64,000 bases of DNA, from positions 49,416-113,415 of the forward strand of contig CASDVE010000007.1 of NCBI GenBank assembly GCA_949284175.1, given 5' to 3'. Within the stretch, counting starts at the first letter, position 1. Every line of letters begins with the position of its first letter. Position numbers and translations under genes: made by a program. Below, piece after piece: positions 54,419 through 63,227 of the stretch. Below the pieces are notes generated by a model. The model was not told the origin of the DNA. It was given only the letters and a program-made list of their open reading frames with translations, and did no database searches. This DNA is from an uncultured Eubacteriales bacterium. GTDB taxonomy: Bacteria > Bacillota > Clostridia > Lachnospirales > Lachnospiraceae.

Positions 54419-54778
54419 TTAATTTTTTGTATTTGTGTCTTTGCAAATTTCATAGCGTAAATAGTCAAGTCGATCCAATCGCTTTTCACAAGAGTGAATT
54501 TCATCTAACACTGCACTTCTTTTTTTATTTAATATTTGGATTCTTTCTATTTCTGTATTTTCCTTTTCTAAGAGCAGTCGCATATAATGTTCAACTTCGT
54601 CTACACAAAATCCAATGTCATATAAAGTCATAATCATACTCAGATTTTTTAAATCCCAATCATCGTATTGATGTGTATCCATCACTTTTTTTATAATGCT
54701 ACACCACCCCCAGCTCTCATATTCCCTAAGAATTTCCACTGGTATATGGTATTGCCTGCTGACTTCTTCTCTTGTCAT
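54419..54778 (-). CDS. MerR-family transcriptional regulator
   Basis: 119 aa. The N-terminal MerR helix-turn-helix (TREEVSRQYHIPVEILREYESWGW) is followed by the wing and a dimerisation coiled coil (LLLEKENTEIERIQILNKKRSAV). No cysteine cluster of metal sensors is present. ATG 54778 has AAGGGGT 6 bases upstream. A longer in-frame start at 54844 lies within the LysR terminator and is rejected. It probably controls the aldo-keto reductase operon downstream. Confidence 0.82.
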   Translation of the reverse strand: MTREEVSRQYHIPVEILREYESWGWCSIIKKVMDTHQYDDWDLKNLSMIMTLYDIGFCVDEVEHYMRLLLEKENTEIERIQILNKKRSAVLDEIHSCEKRLDRLDYLRYEICKDTNTKN

Positions 54779-54817
54779 AGTATTACCCCTTTTTTTATTC
54801 CACCTATGTTTTTCCAT

Positions 54818-54854
54818 AAAAAATAGTAGGTATTTTCTTTCCACCTACTATTTT
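54818..54854 (-). terminator. Terminator of the LysR gene
   Basis: AAAATAGTAGG and CCTACTATTTT (54820-54830 with 54844-54854) pair; on the minus strand a T run follows. Confidence 0.8.
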
Positions 54855-54905
54855 AATAACCATATTCTTTTATGTCTAATACCTATATTAAATGATAAAA
54901 AATGC

Positions 54906-55772
54906 CTAATAAGCATTTCTTAAAAACTCAATAAATTTGGATGTAGCAGAAGAAAACATCTGACTTTTCTTCCAAACTAAAACTGCACCCGTTTCTAACA
55001 CTGGAAAAAGAGGGACAAATTGTAGATCATCATATCGTAAATTTAAGTCAAAACACAAAGCAACTCCAACATGATGTCTTACCATATTGGCTGCATTTAA
55101 AATCAAATTATATCTTGCCACAATTTCTACTTCTCCATATCGTTCTCCAAACCAATTGGAAAGTTCATTCTTCACGCTTTCTCGTCCTGGTATTAACAAC
55201 GGAATCGAAATCAAATCCTCAGCAGAAACTGTTTTTTCATTGGCAATTGGTAAATCTTTTGCTGTTAAAATACCCCATCGCTCTTTTTTAGGCATACGCA
55301 CAAAATCATATTTACTGATATCCACAGGCTCTGTCAAAAGTCCAATATCCACAATTCCTTGTTCAATTCTCTCCTTGATATCATCGGCATTTGCACTATA
55401 AATCTGAAAACTAACAAGAGGATATTGTTTTCTAAACTGAAATATTTTTTCCGAAAGATATGACATATTTTGTGTTTCTCCACAGCCAATTGAAATTTCT
55501 CCTATCAGTTCTTCTTCCTTTTGTATCAACTCACCCTTCGTTTTCTCTACAAGAGAAAGGATTTCTTGTGCTCTTCGTTTTAAGAGCAAACCATCCTCGG
55601 TTAAGACAATATTATGTTTTCCTCGATGAAACAATTTTACACCAAGTTCTTTTTCCAACTGCATTAACTGTCGAGATAGAGTTGGCTGTGTCATATGTAA
55701 CTGAATAGATGCTTTCGTAATGTTTTCTTCTCTAGCAACCATTAAAAAGTATTTTAAAACACGAAGTTCTAT
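54906..55772 (-). CDS. LysR-family transcriptional regulator with apparent ATA start
   Basis: 288 aa. The winged helix (ITKASIQLHMTQPTLSRQL) and the effector-binding domain (from about 90) are complete. Family alignment puts the start at a codon followed by ELRVLKYFLMVAREEN; that codon is ATA at 55770-55772, with AGGAGGTG ideally spaced six bases upstream. The first ATG, 55740-55742, would remove the first helix and has no ribosome site. Either ATA is used, or the start has mutated, or the sequence is wrong there. Similar regulators often sit near aldo-keto reductase/CMD genes. Confidence 0.8.
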   Translation of the reverse strand: MELRVLKYFLMVAREENITKASIQLHMTQPTLSRQLMQLEKELGVKLFHRGKHNIVLTEDGLLLKRRAQEILSLVEKTKGELIQKEEELIGEISIGCGETQNMSYLSEKIFQFRKQYPLVSFQIYSANADDIKERIEQGIVDIGLLTEPVDISKYDFVRMPKKERWGILTAKDLPIANEKTVSAEDLISIPLLIPGRESVKNELSNWFGERYGEVEIVARYNLILNAANMVRHHVGVALCFDLNLRYDDLQFVPLFPVLETGAVLVWKKSQMFSSATSKFIEFLRNAY

Positions 55773-55800
55773 AACTCACACCTCCTACAATGTTCTCATT

Positions 55801-56004
55801 TTATCTAGATGAAGCATACAAAGGATTAGCTTTCCTTATACTTTCTCCTGGTACTTGTTGTGTCACTTCCTGGGATGATGTTTTCTCTTCCGCCTTGTGA
55901 TATTCTGTTGTCGTTATCTCAGATTTTTCTTGTTTTTGAAATTGACATCCTGATAATGTTAATCCCAAAATTCCTATGAATAGAACTAAATATTTCCTCT
56001 TCAT
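55801..56004 (-). CDS. Small lipoprotein of unknown function
   Basis: 67 aa. A lipoprotein signal peptide (MKRKYLVLFIGILGLTLSGC) is followed by a short, hydrophilic tail of about 47 residues rich in Glu, Gln, Thr and Lys. No domain is recognised. ATG 56004 has GGAGGAAAT upstream. The gene lies 28 bases before the LysR coding region in the same direction. Confidence 0.65.
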   Translation of the reverse strand: MKRKYLVLFIGILGLTLSGCQFQKQEKSEITTTEYHKAEEKTSSQEVTQQVPGESIRKANPLYASSR

Positions 56005-56087
56005 ATTTCCTCCTACACTTGTAATATTTGCTTTTATCTTACAATTGTAATATTTATATATCAAGTTTTAAACACCATTCTTTTTCA

Positions 56088-56843
56088 TTAGGCTTTTTTA
56101 TCTCTTATAGAGGATACTTTTATAGTAATTTTCGTCACATATTCTTCTTTCTTTGTGGATAGCTCCGTAATTAAATACTCTTCATAAGCATCTCCTGAAA
56201 GATAGTAACCGAGCCGTTCTATTTCTTCTAAAATATAAGGATAAATTTCTGGAAGCTCCTCAATTTTTCCCTTATAGTAAAAAACTGCATAACTGCCACC
56301 TTTTCTTACTTTTCCTGAACGGTTTTTACTCTTTACAAACAGCCGATCAATTCGCCGAAATTGTCCATTTTTCATATCTTCCTCCGCGAGAATTGAACCA
56401 ATAAAAGCAGTTCCTTTCAAATTGGTTTCTTGTACAAATACTCCAGAAATATCCTGCCACTGTTGAATAGAGGTTTCCGAATCACAATCATTTTGTTTAC
56501 TATAAAGAAAGCGTTCTGGTGGCAATTCTTTGATTTCTTGTAATCGTTTGATTTCTATTTCTATCTTTTCCATCTGTATAGTTGCCATCTCATTTAATTT
56601 CTTTGGCGATGGATTTTGAAAATACTCTCTAATTTCATTAATAGGAACATTCATTTCCCGTAAAGACAGTAAGGTTCCGAATAGATCAATTTGTGACGTT
56701 GTATAATACCGGTAGCCATTCTCCTTGATTCCAGCAGGCGAAAATAGCTTAATCTTATCATAATAAAGCAAAGTATCTTTTGTTATTCCAAAATATTTTG
56801 CAAATTCACCTGTGGAATAGAGTTTCTCTTTTTTTCGTTTCAT
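56088..56843 (-). CDS. MerR-family regulator with BmrR-like effector domain
   Basis: 251 aa. The N-terminal HTH (YSTGEFAKYFGITKDTLLYYDKIKLFSP) is followed by the coiled coil and a GyrI-like multidrug-binding domain of about 150 residues. This is the BmrR/BltR layout: drug binding activates a pump. The divergent MATE gene at 56937 has a promoter with the 19-bp spacer typical of MerR control, within 94 bp. Confidence 0.87.
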   Translation of the reverse strand: MKRKKEKLYSTGEFAKYFGITKDTLLYYDKIKLFSPAGIKENGYRYYTTSQIDLFGTLLSLREMNVPINEIREYFQNPSPKKLNEMATIQMEKIEIEIKRLQEIKELPPERFLYSKQNDCDSETSIQQWQDISGVFVQETNLKGTAFIGSILAEEDMKNGQFRRIDRLFVKSKNRSGKVRKGGSYAVFYYKGKIEELPEIYPYILEEIERLGYYLSGDAYEEYLITELSTKKEEYVTKITIKVSSIRDKKA

Positions 56844-56857
56844 AATTACATTACCTC

Positions 56858-56888
56858 TTGACTATGGAGTAACTCCATAGTTTATACT
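56858..56888 (+). promoter_or_regulatory. MerR-type promoter of the MATE gene
   Basis: TTGACT (56858-56863) and TATACT (56883-56888) are separated by 19 bp. The spacer is filled by the dyad ACTATGGAGT-A-ACTCCATAGT (56861-56881). The long spacer with central symmetry is the hallmark of MerR-activated promoters. Confidence 0.85.
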
Positions 56889-56936
56889 CATTTACGCGGA
56901 AGCTCACTATTATATTACTCAGAAAGGACAACATTT

Positions 56937-58270
56937 ATGGATTATAAGATATTATTTTCAAAAACATCGCCTATAAAGCTATTTCTGCTAATGGCAATTC
57001 CTGGCTCTATTGGTATGCTAGCTTCTGCCCTTTATCAGCTTATCGATGGAATGCTCGTTGGGCGTATTCTAGGTGATACAGCCTTCGCTGCCATCAATCT
57101 CGCTATGCCATTAGTCATTATTAACTTTTCTCTAGCCGATTTAATCGGTGTTGGTTCAGCTGTGCCAATTTCCATTCGATTGGGAGAAAAAAAAGAAAAA
57201 GAAGCCAACAATCTTTTCACTTGCTCTTGTTTATTGATTGTTGGAACTTCCTTCTTATTTGGAGCCCTAATGTTTCTTCTAGCTCCTACTTTAATTCATT
57301 TTATGGGTGCCAAAACAGAACTGGCTCAGTTGGCAATTGCTTATCTACGAGTTTATGCCCTCTGTGCTCCAGTTACCACCATCATTTTTGCAGTGGATAA
57401 CTATTTACGCATTTGCGGAAAGGTTCGTGAAAGTATGCTTTTAAATATTTTTATGTCTGTATTAACTGCTATTCTCGAATTTACTTTCCTTTACCTTTTC
57501 AAGTGGGGAATTTGGGCAGCAGCTCTTGCCACTTGTTCTGGGATGTTTATTTGTAGTTTTATTGCTTTTTATCCATTTGTTAGGAAGAAGTTACAACTTC
57601 GCTTTTGCAAACCGCATTTTCATAAAAAATGATAAAACAGATTATACTCTGTGGTAGCCCTAACTTTTTAAATAATATTGCGACACGTATTACATCTATT
57701 TTTATGAATATCATACTGTTACGATTAGGCGGTACAATGGCAGTTTCTGTCTATGGTATTCTTATGTTCGTAGATGGCTTCATTCAGCCTCTCCTATACG
57801 GAATGTGTGATTCTTTACAACCTGCTATTGGATATAATTTAGGAGAGGGAAATGGGGCTAGGGTCAAATCCATTGCAAAATGTTGTTTTGTTTCCAGCTT
57901 TCTTTTATCCATGTTATTGGTTGTTGTTATGATAGCGTTTCCAAAACAACTGGTACATTTATTTACAAGCAATACCGATGATGCTTTTATGAATATGGCG
58001 GTGACCGCTCTTTTACTCTTTAGTATCACATATGTAACACGATGGTTTTCCTTTGCAACCCAAAGTTTTATGTCTGCCATTGAACAACCAGTGTTTGCTT
58101 CTATTATCTCCATTTCCACTGCATTGGTCTTTCCAATTTTACTTGTGATCCTACTATGGCCAATGAGACTAAATGGTTTATGGCTTAATATGTCCGCAAC
58201 TTCTTTATTGTCGGGTATTTTATCCATTATCCTTTTAAAAAGATTCAAAAAAGATGCTAAAAAACGATGA
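56937..58270 (+). pseudogene. MATE family multidrug exporter split by a frameshift
   Basis: Two frames cover one MATE protein. The first (56937-57632, 231 aa) has the N-terminal six-helix half (ALYQLIDGMLVGRILG, then VGSAVPISIRLG). The second (57629-58270, 213 aa) has the C-terminal half (YGMCDSLQPAIGYNLGEGN). The break lies at six A (57624-57629); one more A would give a continuous chain of about 445 aa, the family length. The halves overlap as ATGA, so coupled translation of two half-proteins is a second possibility. The MerR-type promoter indicates regulated expression. Confidence 0.82.
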
Positions 58271-58295
58271 GAAGCACACTTTTCATAAAAGGAGA

Positions 58296-59357
58296 TTACT
58301 CACCGATATAAATTTTTTTCTTTTTCATATCGACTTTTGCCTCTACACCATATGGTAATACACATCTTGGTGTAGCGTGTCCAAAATTGACATTATACAC
58401 AATCGGAAGTTCTTTGTTATCAATGACCTTCCGATAAATCTCCTTATATTCTTCGTAATAAGTTTCATCCTGTGGCTTTCCAACTAAAATACCATGAATC
58501 ACATCAAAAACGCCTCTTTCTTTTAATGCCAACAACTCCTTCTCCAGCAATTCTGGTGTTGGCTTTTCTTCACAAGTTTCTATAAACAATATTTTACCTT
58601 TCCACTCTTGTTTGCTTGGAAACAATTGATATTTTTCACAGACATCTTTTTCATCCGCATATCTAGTATCTGTTAAAATATCATATAAACTTTCTAAGCA
58701 TCCACCAAGCAATTTTCCTTGAAAATTCTCATTTCCTTGTAATAATTCAAATCCTCTCTCTTCCTTATGAGGAACTCGCTCTGTGCCAATGGCTTTCCTA
58801 GAAAAGTCCGTTCTTTCTTCATACCATATATTACTGGAAGTAATTTCATTATACGAATTATCAACGAAATAACTTTCAAATGCCTTTTTTGTATAAGGTA
58901 ACATTTCATCAGCAATTTCTCCTAGATCACAAATAAAATTTGGGCCATAATAGGTGGATAATCCTAACTTATAAAACATGAGATGATTGATTGTTGTATC
59001 TGAAAATCCCGTAAACAGTTTTGGATGACGTTGGACAGCAGTGATAAACTCTTGGTCTTCCATTAAATATGGCAATAATCGATAGGTATCATCCCCACCG
59101 ATAGCACAAATAATACCTGCAATGGAATCATCAAGAAATGCTTGTTTTATATCACTTGCCCTTGCTTCTGGGTGTTCTTGTAAGTAAGAAATTCCTTTTA
59201 ACGCATTTGGCATAAAAACTGGCTCTAATCCATATTCTTTTAATCGTCTTACTCCAATTTCAATATTGTGACTGCAAAAGTCTTCACCAAGCATTCCGCT
59301 AGACAGACTTACAATTGCAACTTTATCACCCTTTTGTAATTTTCTTCCTTTTAACAT
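58296..59357 (-). CDS. S66 family peptidase (LD-carboxypeptidase/MccF-like) with Thr at the nucleophile position
   Basis: 353 aa. The fold and motifs match S66 peptidases: VAIVSLSS near the N-terminus, IGGDDTYRLLPYL, FTGFSDTTINHLMFYKLG, LLGGCLESL and the His in NFGHATPRC. Homologues of this type usually have GGDDS at the nucleophile; here residue 91 is Thr. It may cleave muropeptides or microcin-like compounds, or be inactive. A near-perfect palindrome lies about 40 bases upstream of the start. Confidence 0.82.
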   Translation of the reverse strand: MLKGRKLQKGDKVAIVSLSSGMLGEDFCSHNIEIGVRRLKEYGLEPVFMPNALKGISYLQEHPEARASDIKQAFLDDSIAGIICAIGGDDTYRLLPYLMEDQEFITAVQRHPKLFTGFSDTTINHLMFYKLGLSTYYGPNFICDLGEIADEMLPYTKKAFESYFVDNSYNEITSSNIWYEERTDFSRKAIGTERVPHKEERGFELLQGNENFQGKLLGGCLESLYDILTDTRYADEKDVCEKYQLFPSKQEWKGKILFIETCEEKPTPELLEKELLALKERGVFDVIHGILVGKPQDETYYEEYKEIYRKVIDNKELPIVYNVNFGHATPRCVLPYGVEAKVDMKKKKIYIGE

Positions 59358-59395
59358 AGAAATCCTCTTCCTCTCTTTTAGAATTTTTGCCTACT

Positions 59396-59422
59396 AGTTT
59401 ACATAAAAATATTATGTAAACT
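59396..59422 (-). promoter_or_regulatory. Perfect inverted repeat upstream of the S66 peptidase gene
   Basis: AGTTTACATAA (59396-59406) and TTATGTAAACT (59412-59422) surround AAATA. The core is identical to the repeat at 50308-50340. It is a likely operator for the S66 gene. Confidence 0.55.
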
Positions 59423-59589
59423 TTAGAATCATGTTTGTCAATACGTTATAGTATTTAAAACTAATTATTAATAAATGATTATAACACATGAACTATTTAT
59501 ATACTATAACTTTTTATTTTAATTAAAAATAATTACAAAAATATGTTACATCAATTTCTCATATAGATGTATCCATCTACTTGATATAA

Positions 59590-59626
59590 AACGATGAGAA
59601 ACATGCTATACTAATTTCTCATCGTT
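59590..59626 (-). terminator. Terminator of the FtsX-type permease gene
   Basis: AACGATGAGAAA and TTTCTCATCGTT (12 bp, 13-base loop) are followed on the minus strand by TTTATAT. The stem carries the ACGATGAGAA motif found at three other sites. Confidence 0.75.
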
Positions 59627-59676
59627 ATGGTTATAAACTTATAAAATCATGGTTTTTAAATCGTTTCCTCTGTATT

Positions 59677-61614
59677 TTATATCATAGTATTATCTCTAAT
59701 GACTTCAATAATAGTATGATTATAAATTCTTTTTTCACCTAAAAAATATGCAAAATATACCCCTACTACAATAAATAAAACAAACAGTAAAATGGGAACA
59801 ATGGCTATATTTTTCAAAAAATCATATGGTGATAAATAACTTGCATTTAAGGCTACGAAAACAATAGGAATATTAATAATAATACTAAAAATAACAGGTG
59901 GAAAACTCACCATAAGTGATTCCATCATTAACATCTTGTGAAATCCTTTTGGTGACATTCCAATTGAAAAGTATCTTGCAAATTCTTTTCTTCTTTGATA
60001 GAGTTGCCCTAATGTATTGGAAAAAACATTTGCAATTCCAATACTAGCAAATAAGGTTGCAATGGAATCTACAAAAAAACTTAAAGCGTTTCTCATTTGA
60101 ATGTCTGATTTTTCTTCTTCAATTCTGTTATCTAGGGTATACGCATTTGTTATCTTTGAAACTAATTGCTTCACTTGTTCTTCTACATAGGAAAGATTCT
60201 TAGTGTTTGCTACAAGAATATTAAAATACTCTTCTTCATAAGAAAAATAGCTTTGTAATATTTCCTGATAATAGTCTTCGGATACCACCATCACCAGTGA
60301 GTTTTTATTATATTCTTCTTTTAATGTAGGTGGTGTATCCACATACTTATGTATTGGTACTGATATAGTACGGTTATCTTTCGTAGATAAAGATAACGTC
60401 AAATCTGGCACTTCCTTTAAAAACGGAATATAACGTTTCTCTACACGTTCACTATGAATATTGTCCCAAATTCGATTTACGATAATAACATCTTCATTAT
60501 TTTTATTTGTTTCGCCCATCTCACCTGAAAATACTTGAAAACTTTCCGTATCCAATATAACCAATGGAACTTCAATTTCATATCCAACTCCTGCTTCTTC
60601 CTTCACTGCATGATCTAAACTTTCTATACCACCCAATTGGTTTAGGTCATCACTAAACATTTCTTTAGAAATATAAGTATAAGCAGTAGATTTTTTATAA
60701 GCAATACAAGATTGGACTTCTGGAATATCACGTATCTCTGACAATAAACTTGAGTTATCCTCATGATCTTTCACTGTTAATAGCAGATCCCATATATATC
60801 GGTATCGCTCAAAATATGTTGCCTGTGTACTCATTCGTGAAATTGTTTCTAAACTCATGAAACTAAGAAATCCTAAAAAAGATAAAGTCAAAGCAATTGT
60901 GGATGTCCGAAATGCCTTTTTTCGAGAATACAGTGATTTTCGAGCCAGTTCCCCTTCGATTCCAAACAAAAAAGACAGGATTCGAAATTGTTTTATTTTC
61001 TTAAATTCTGGTTCTCCTCCATAGTGAATAGCTTCTAAAGGAGATAGTTTTCCAATCTTTTTAGCTGGCATCCACGCAGAAATCCATACGGTAATTATGG
61101 AAAGTAAGATAGAACCTAATGTAATTCCAATATGATATTGAAACATAACTTCATATTGTCTGACAGAGGATGTTACAAAAAGAATCAATTGTATCAATCC
61201 ATAACATAATACGGCTCCACAGAGAACACCTATCACAATCGGTATCAAACATAAAATGAAAACTTCTTGCAATAACATTTTACATATCTGTCTTGGTGTT
61301 GCACCTATGCTTTGTAAAATTCCAGTTTGTCGTATTTTCGTATCCATTGAAATTTCAAACGCATTATGAATCATGGCTATTAATGCCGAGCAAATAATAA
61401 ACAATATAAAAGCATAGGCAATGATCATAGGCTCCACATTTTTTGGAGTTTCACCAGTGGATACTATTTTTCTATGGATATAATCACACCATAAATTGTA
61501 AAATACCCCTATAATCAAAGAAAGAAATAAGGAAGAAAGAAACGTGATTAGAGCAATGAAAACACTGGTTGCTTTATTATTCTTAATAGATTTTAAGGAA
61601 TATTCTTTCCACAT
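59677..61614 (-). CDS. FtsX/MacB-type ABC transporter permease
   Basis: 645 aa. Two FtsX-like core domains: four-helix groups around 20-60 and 100-180 (GILQSIGATPRQICKML is the conserved coupling loop) and around 490-640 (RRKEFARYFSIGMSPKGFHKMLMMES). A large extracytoplasmic domain (about 260-490) lies between. Such permeases resist antimicrobial peptides or export lipids/peptides. ATG 61614 with GAGGGAGGAAATTTT upstream is preferred over an ATG at 61713 that overlaps the ATPase gene. Its partner ATPase is upstream but frameshifted. Confidence 0.9.
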   Translation of the reverse strand: MWKEYSLKSIKNNKATSVFIALITFLSSLFLSLIIGVFYNLWCDYIHRKIVSTGETPKNVEPMIIAYAFILFIICSALIAMIHNAFEISMDTKIRQTGILQSIGATPRQICKMLLQEVFILCLIPIVIGVLCGAVLCYGLIQLILFVTSSVRQYEVMFQYHIGITLGSILLSIITVWISAWMPAKKIGKLSPLEAIHYGGEPEFKKIKQFRILSFLFGIEGELARKSLYSRKKAFRTSTIALTLSFLGFLSFMSLETISRMSTQATYFERYRYIWDLLLTVKDHEDNSSLLSEIRDIPEVQSCIAYKKSTAYTYISKEMFSDDLNQLGGIESLDHAVKEEAGVGYEIEVPLVILDTESFQVFSGEMGETNKNNEDVIIVNRIWDNIHSERVEKRYIPFLKEVPDLTLSLSTKDNRTISVPIHKYVDTPPTLKEEYNKNSLVMVVSEDYYQEILQSYFSYEEEYFNILVANTKNLSYVEEQVKQLVSKITNAYTLDNRIEEEKSDIQMRNALSFFVDSIATLFASIGIANVFSNTLGQLYQRRKEFARYFSIGMSPKGFHKMLMMESLMVSFPPVIFSIIINIPIVFVALNASYLSPYDFLKNIAIVPILLFVLFIVVGVYFAYFLGEKRIYNHTIIEVIRDNTMI

Positions 61615-61630
61615 AAAATTTCCTCCCTCT

Positions 61631-62313
61631 TTATTTACAAAGCCTTTCATCCGATACAATCTTTCCATCCTGTAAACGAATGATGCGATCTGCTTGTGCT
61701 GCAATATCTTCATTGTACGTTACGATAAGAAGAGTTTGGTCATATTTACGATTTGAGTGTTTTAATAATTCTATGATTTCTTGACTATTTTCTTGATCTA
61801 GATTCCCTGTGGGTTCATCCGCCAAAAGTAAAGATGGCTCATTCATTAGGGCACGTCCAATAGAAACTCGTTGCTGTTGTCCTCCCGATAACTGTTTAGG
61901 AAGATGTTTTCTTCGCTCTGTCAAACCCAAAATATCTAACAGCTCATTTAAGCGTTTTTCATCGATTTTTTTTCCATCTAATTTTAAAGGCAATGTCATA
62001 TTTTCTTCTACATTTAATATAGGAATCAAGTTATAAAATTGATACACTAACCCTACTTGACGTCGTCTAAAAATTGCTAACTCTTCCCTTTTTTTTGATA
62101 CACCTCTTCACCATTTACATATATTTTTCCAGAGGTAGGCTTATCCACTCCACCAATTAAATGAAGAAGTGTCGATTTTCCGGAACCAGATTGTCCAACA
62201 ATAGCAACAAATTCACCTTTTTCAACTGACAAAGTTATGTTTTTCAGAGCGGATACTTGGGTTTCTCCTTCATCATATCGTTTACATAAATCTTCAATTT
62301 TCAAAACTTCCAT
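61631..62313 (-). pseudogene. ABC transporter ATPase split by a frameshift
   Basis: The start (62313) encodes Walker A GQSGSGKSTLLHLIGG, then VYQKK, and hits a stop at 62077. A second frame continues as EELAIFRRRQVGLVYQF, with signature [15 protein letters not shown] and Walker [13 protein letters not shown], to 61631. One extra A in the run of eight (62089-62096) joins them into about 228 aa. The H-loop reads VTYNED, with Tyr where His is normal. The pair with the permease would be a MacB-type exporter; in this state the ATPase may not work unless slippage restores the frame. Confidence 0.85.
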
Positions 62314-62372
62314 CCAGTTCTCTTCCTCTCTTATATGCAGTCATAACTCTGTGTACTACGTACTATTTGTTT

Positions 62373-63227
62373 TTAAAAGTACACTCGTTCTCTATCTGGA
62401 TGTTCTCCTGACCATCCAATTTGTGGTAAGGTATCAAGACGGTACATATCCTCTTTTGAAATTTCAAAGGAAAATATATCTTGGTTCTCCTTCATTCTCT
62501 CCATGGAAGAAGATTTTGGTAACGGTATAATATCTTTTTGTATTGCGAATCTTAAGCAAATTTGAGCAGGTGAAACTTGATATTTTTCGGCTAATTCTAA
62601 GAGTAAAGGTTCTTTTAGTACTCTAGCTCTTCCAATCGGACTCCATGCTTGTACTTGAATGTTGTGTTCTTTACAATACTGTATGGTTGCTTCTTGCGTA
62701 TATCCAGGGTGGATCTCTAACTGGTTAAGCATAGGAGTAATTTCACAATTTTGAATCAAGTTTTCAATATGATGTGGTAAGAAGTTACTCAATCCAATTG
62801 CTTTAATCTTCCCTTCTTTATATAACTCCTCCATAGCTTTCCATGTATCAATATCCAACTGCTTCCATTCTTTATATCCTACGGTCGGAATAGGCCAATG
62901 AATTAAATACAAATCTAAATAATTCGTATTCAAATTTTCAAGTGTTTTTTGAAAAGCCTTCTTTGTTTTTTCATATCCCATATCATCTTTCCACACTTTG
63001 GATGCAATAAAAAACTCTTCTCTTGGAATATGACTCTCTTTTATCGCCTGTGCAAGATAAGGCTCTGTCCCATAAAGAGAAGCAGAATCAAAATAGCGAT
63101 ACCCCGCTTCAATTGCCATCTTTATGATAGCTGCATTATCTCCTTCTGCTGTTTTATACGTACCATATCCAATACATGGTATTTTCACACCATTATTTAA
63201 TGTGTAACAACTAAAAACATTTTTCAT
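62373..63227 (-). CDS. Aldo/keto reductase (2,5-diketo-gluconate reductase-like)
   Basis: 284 aa. The tetrad is visible: Asp and Tyr in YRYFDSASLYG, Lys in FFIASKVWKDD, His in LYLIHWPIP. IGLSNFLPHHIENL, LEIHPGYTQ and IPLPKSSSMERM mark the cofactor site. It is unrelated in detail to the reductase at 53360. It stands alone upstream of the ABC genes with a 60-base gap. Confidence 0.92.
   Translation of the reverse strand: MKNVFSCYTLNNGVKIPCIGYGTYKTAEGDNAAIIKMAIEAGYRYFDSASLYGTEPYLAQAIKESHIPREEFFIASKVWKDDMGYEKTKKAFQKTLENLNTNYLDLYLIHWPIPTVGYKEWKQLDIDTWKAMEELYKEGKIKAIGLSNFLPHHIENLIQNCEITPMLNQLEIHPGYTQEATIQYCKEHNIQVQAWSPIGRARVLKEPLLLELAEKYQVSPAQICLRFAIQKDIIPLPKSSSMERMKENQDIFSFEISKEDMYRLDTLPQIGWSGEHPDRERVYF

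Larger units (their letters stand above)
59358..59676. other. Intergenic region with palindrome and terminator
   Basis: It contains the inverted repeat at 59396-59422 and the hairpin at 59590-59626. The part between (59423-59589) is AT-rich and shows no gene. Confidence 0.6.

Noticed and set aside
54779..54844. Longer start for the MerR regulator
   Set aside because: The extension lies in the LysR terminator and lacks a ribosome site.
61615..61713. Longer start for the FtsX-type permease
   Set aside because: It overlaps the ATPase coding region and adds residues not seen in the family; ATG 61614 has a strong ribosome site.
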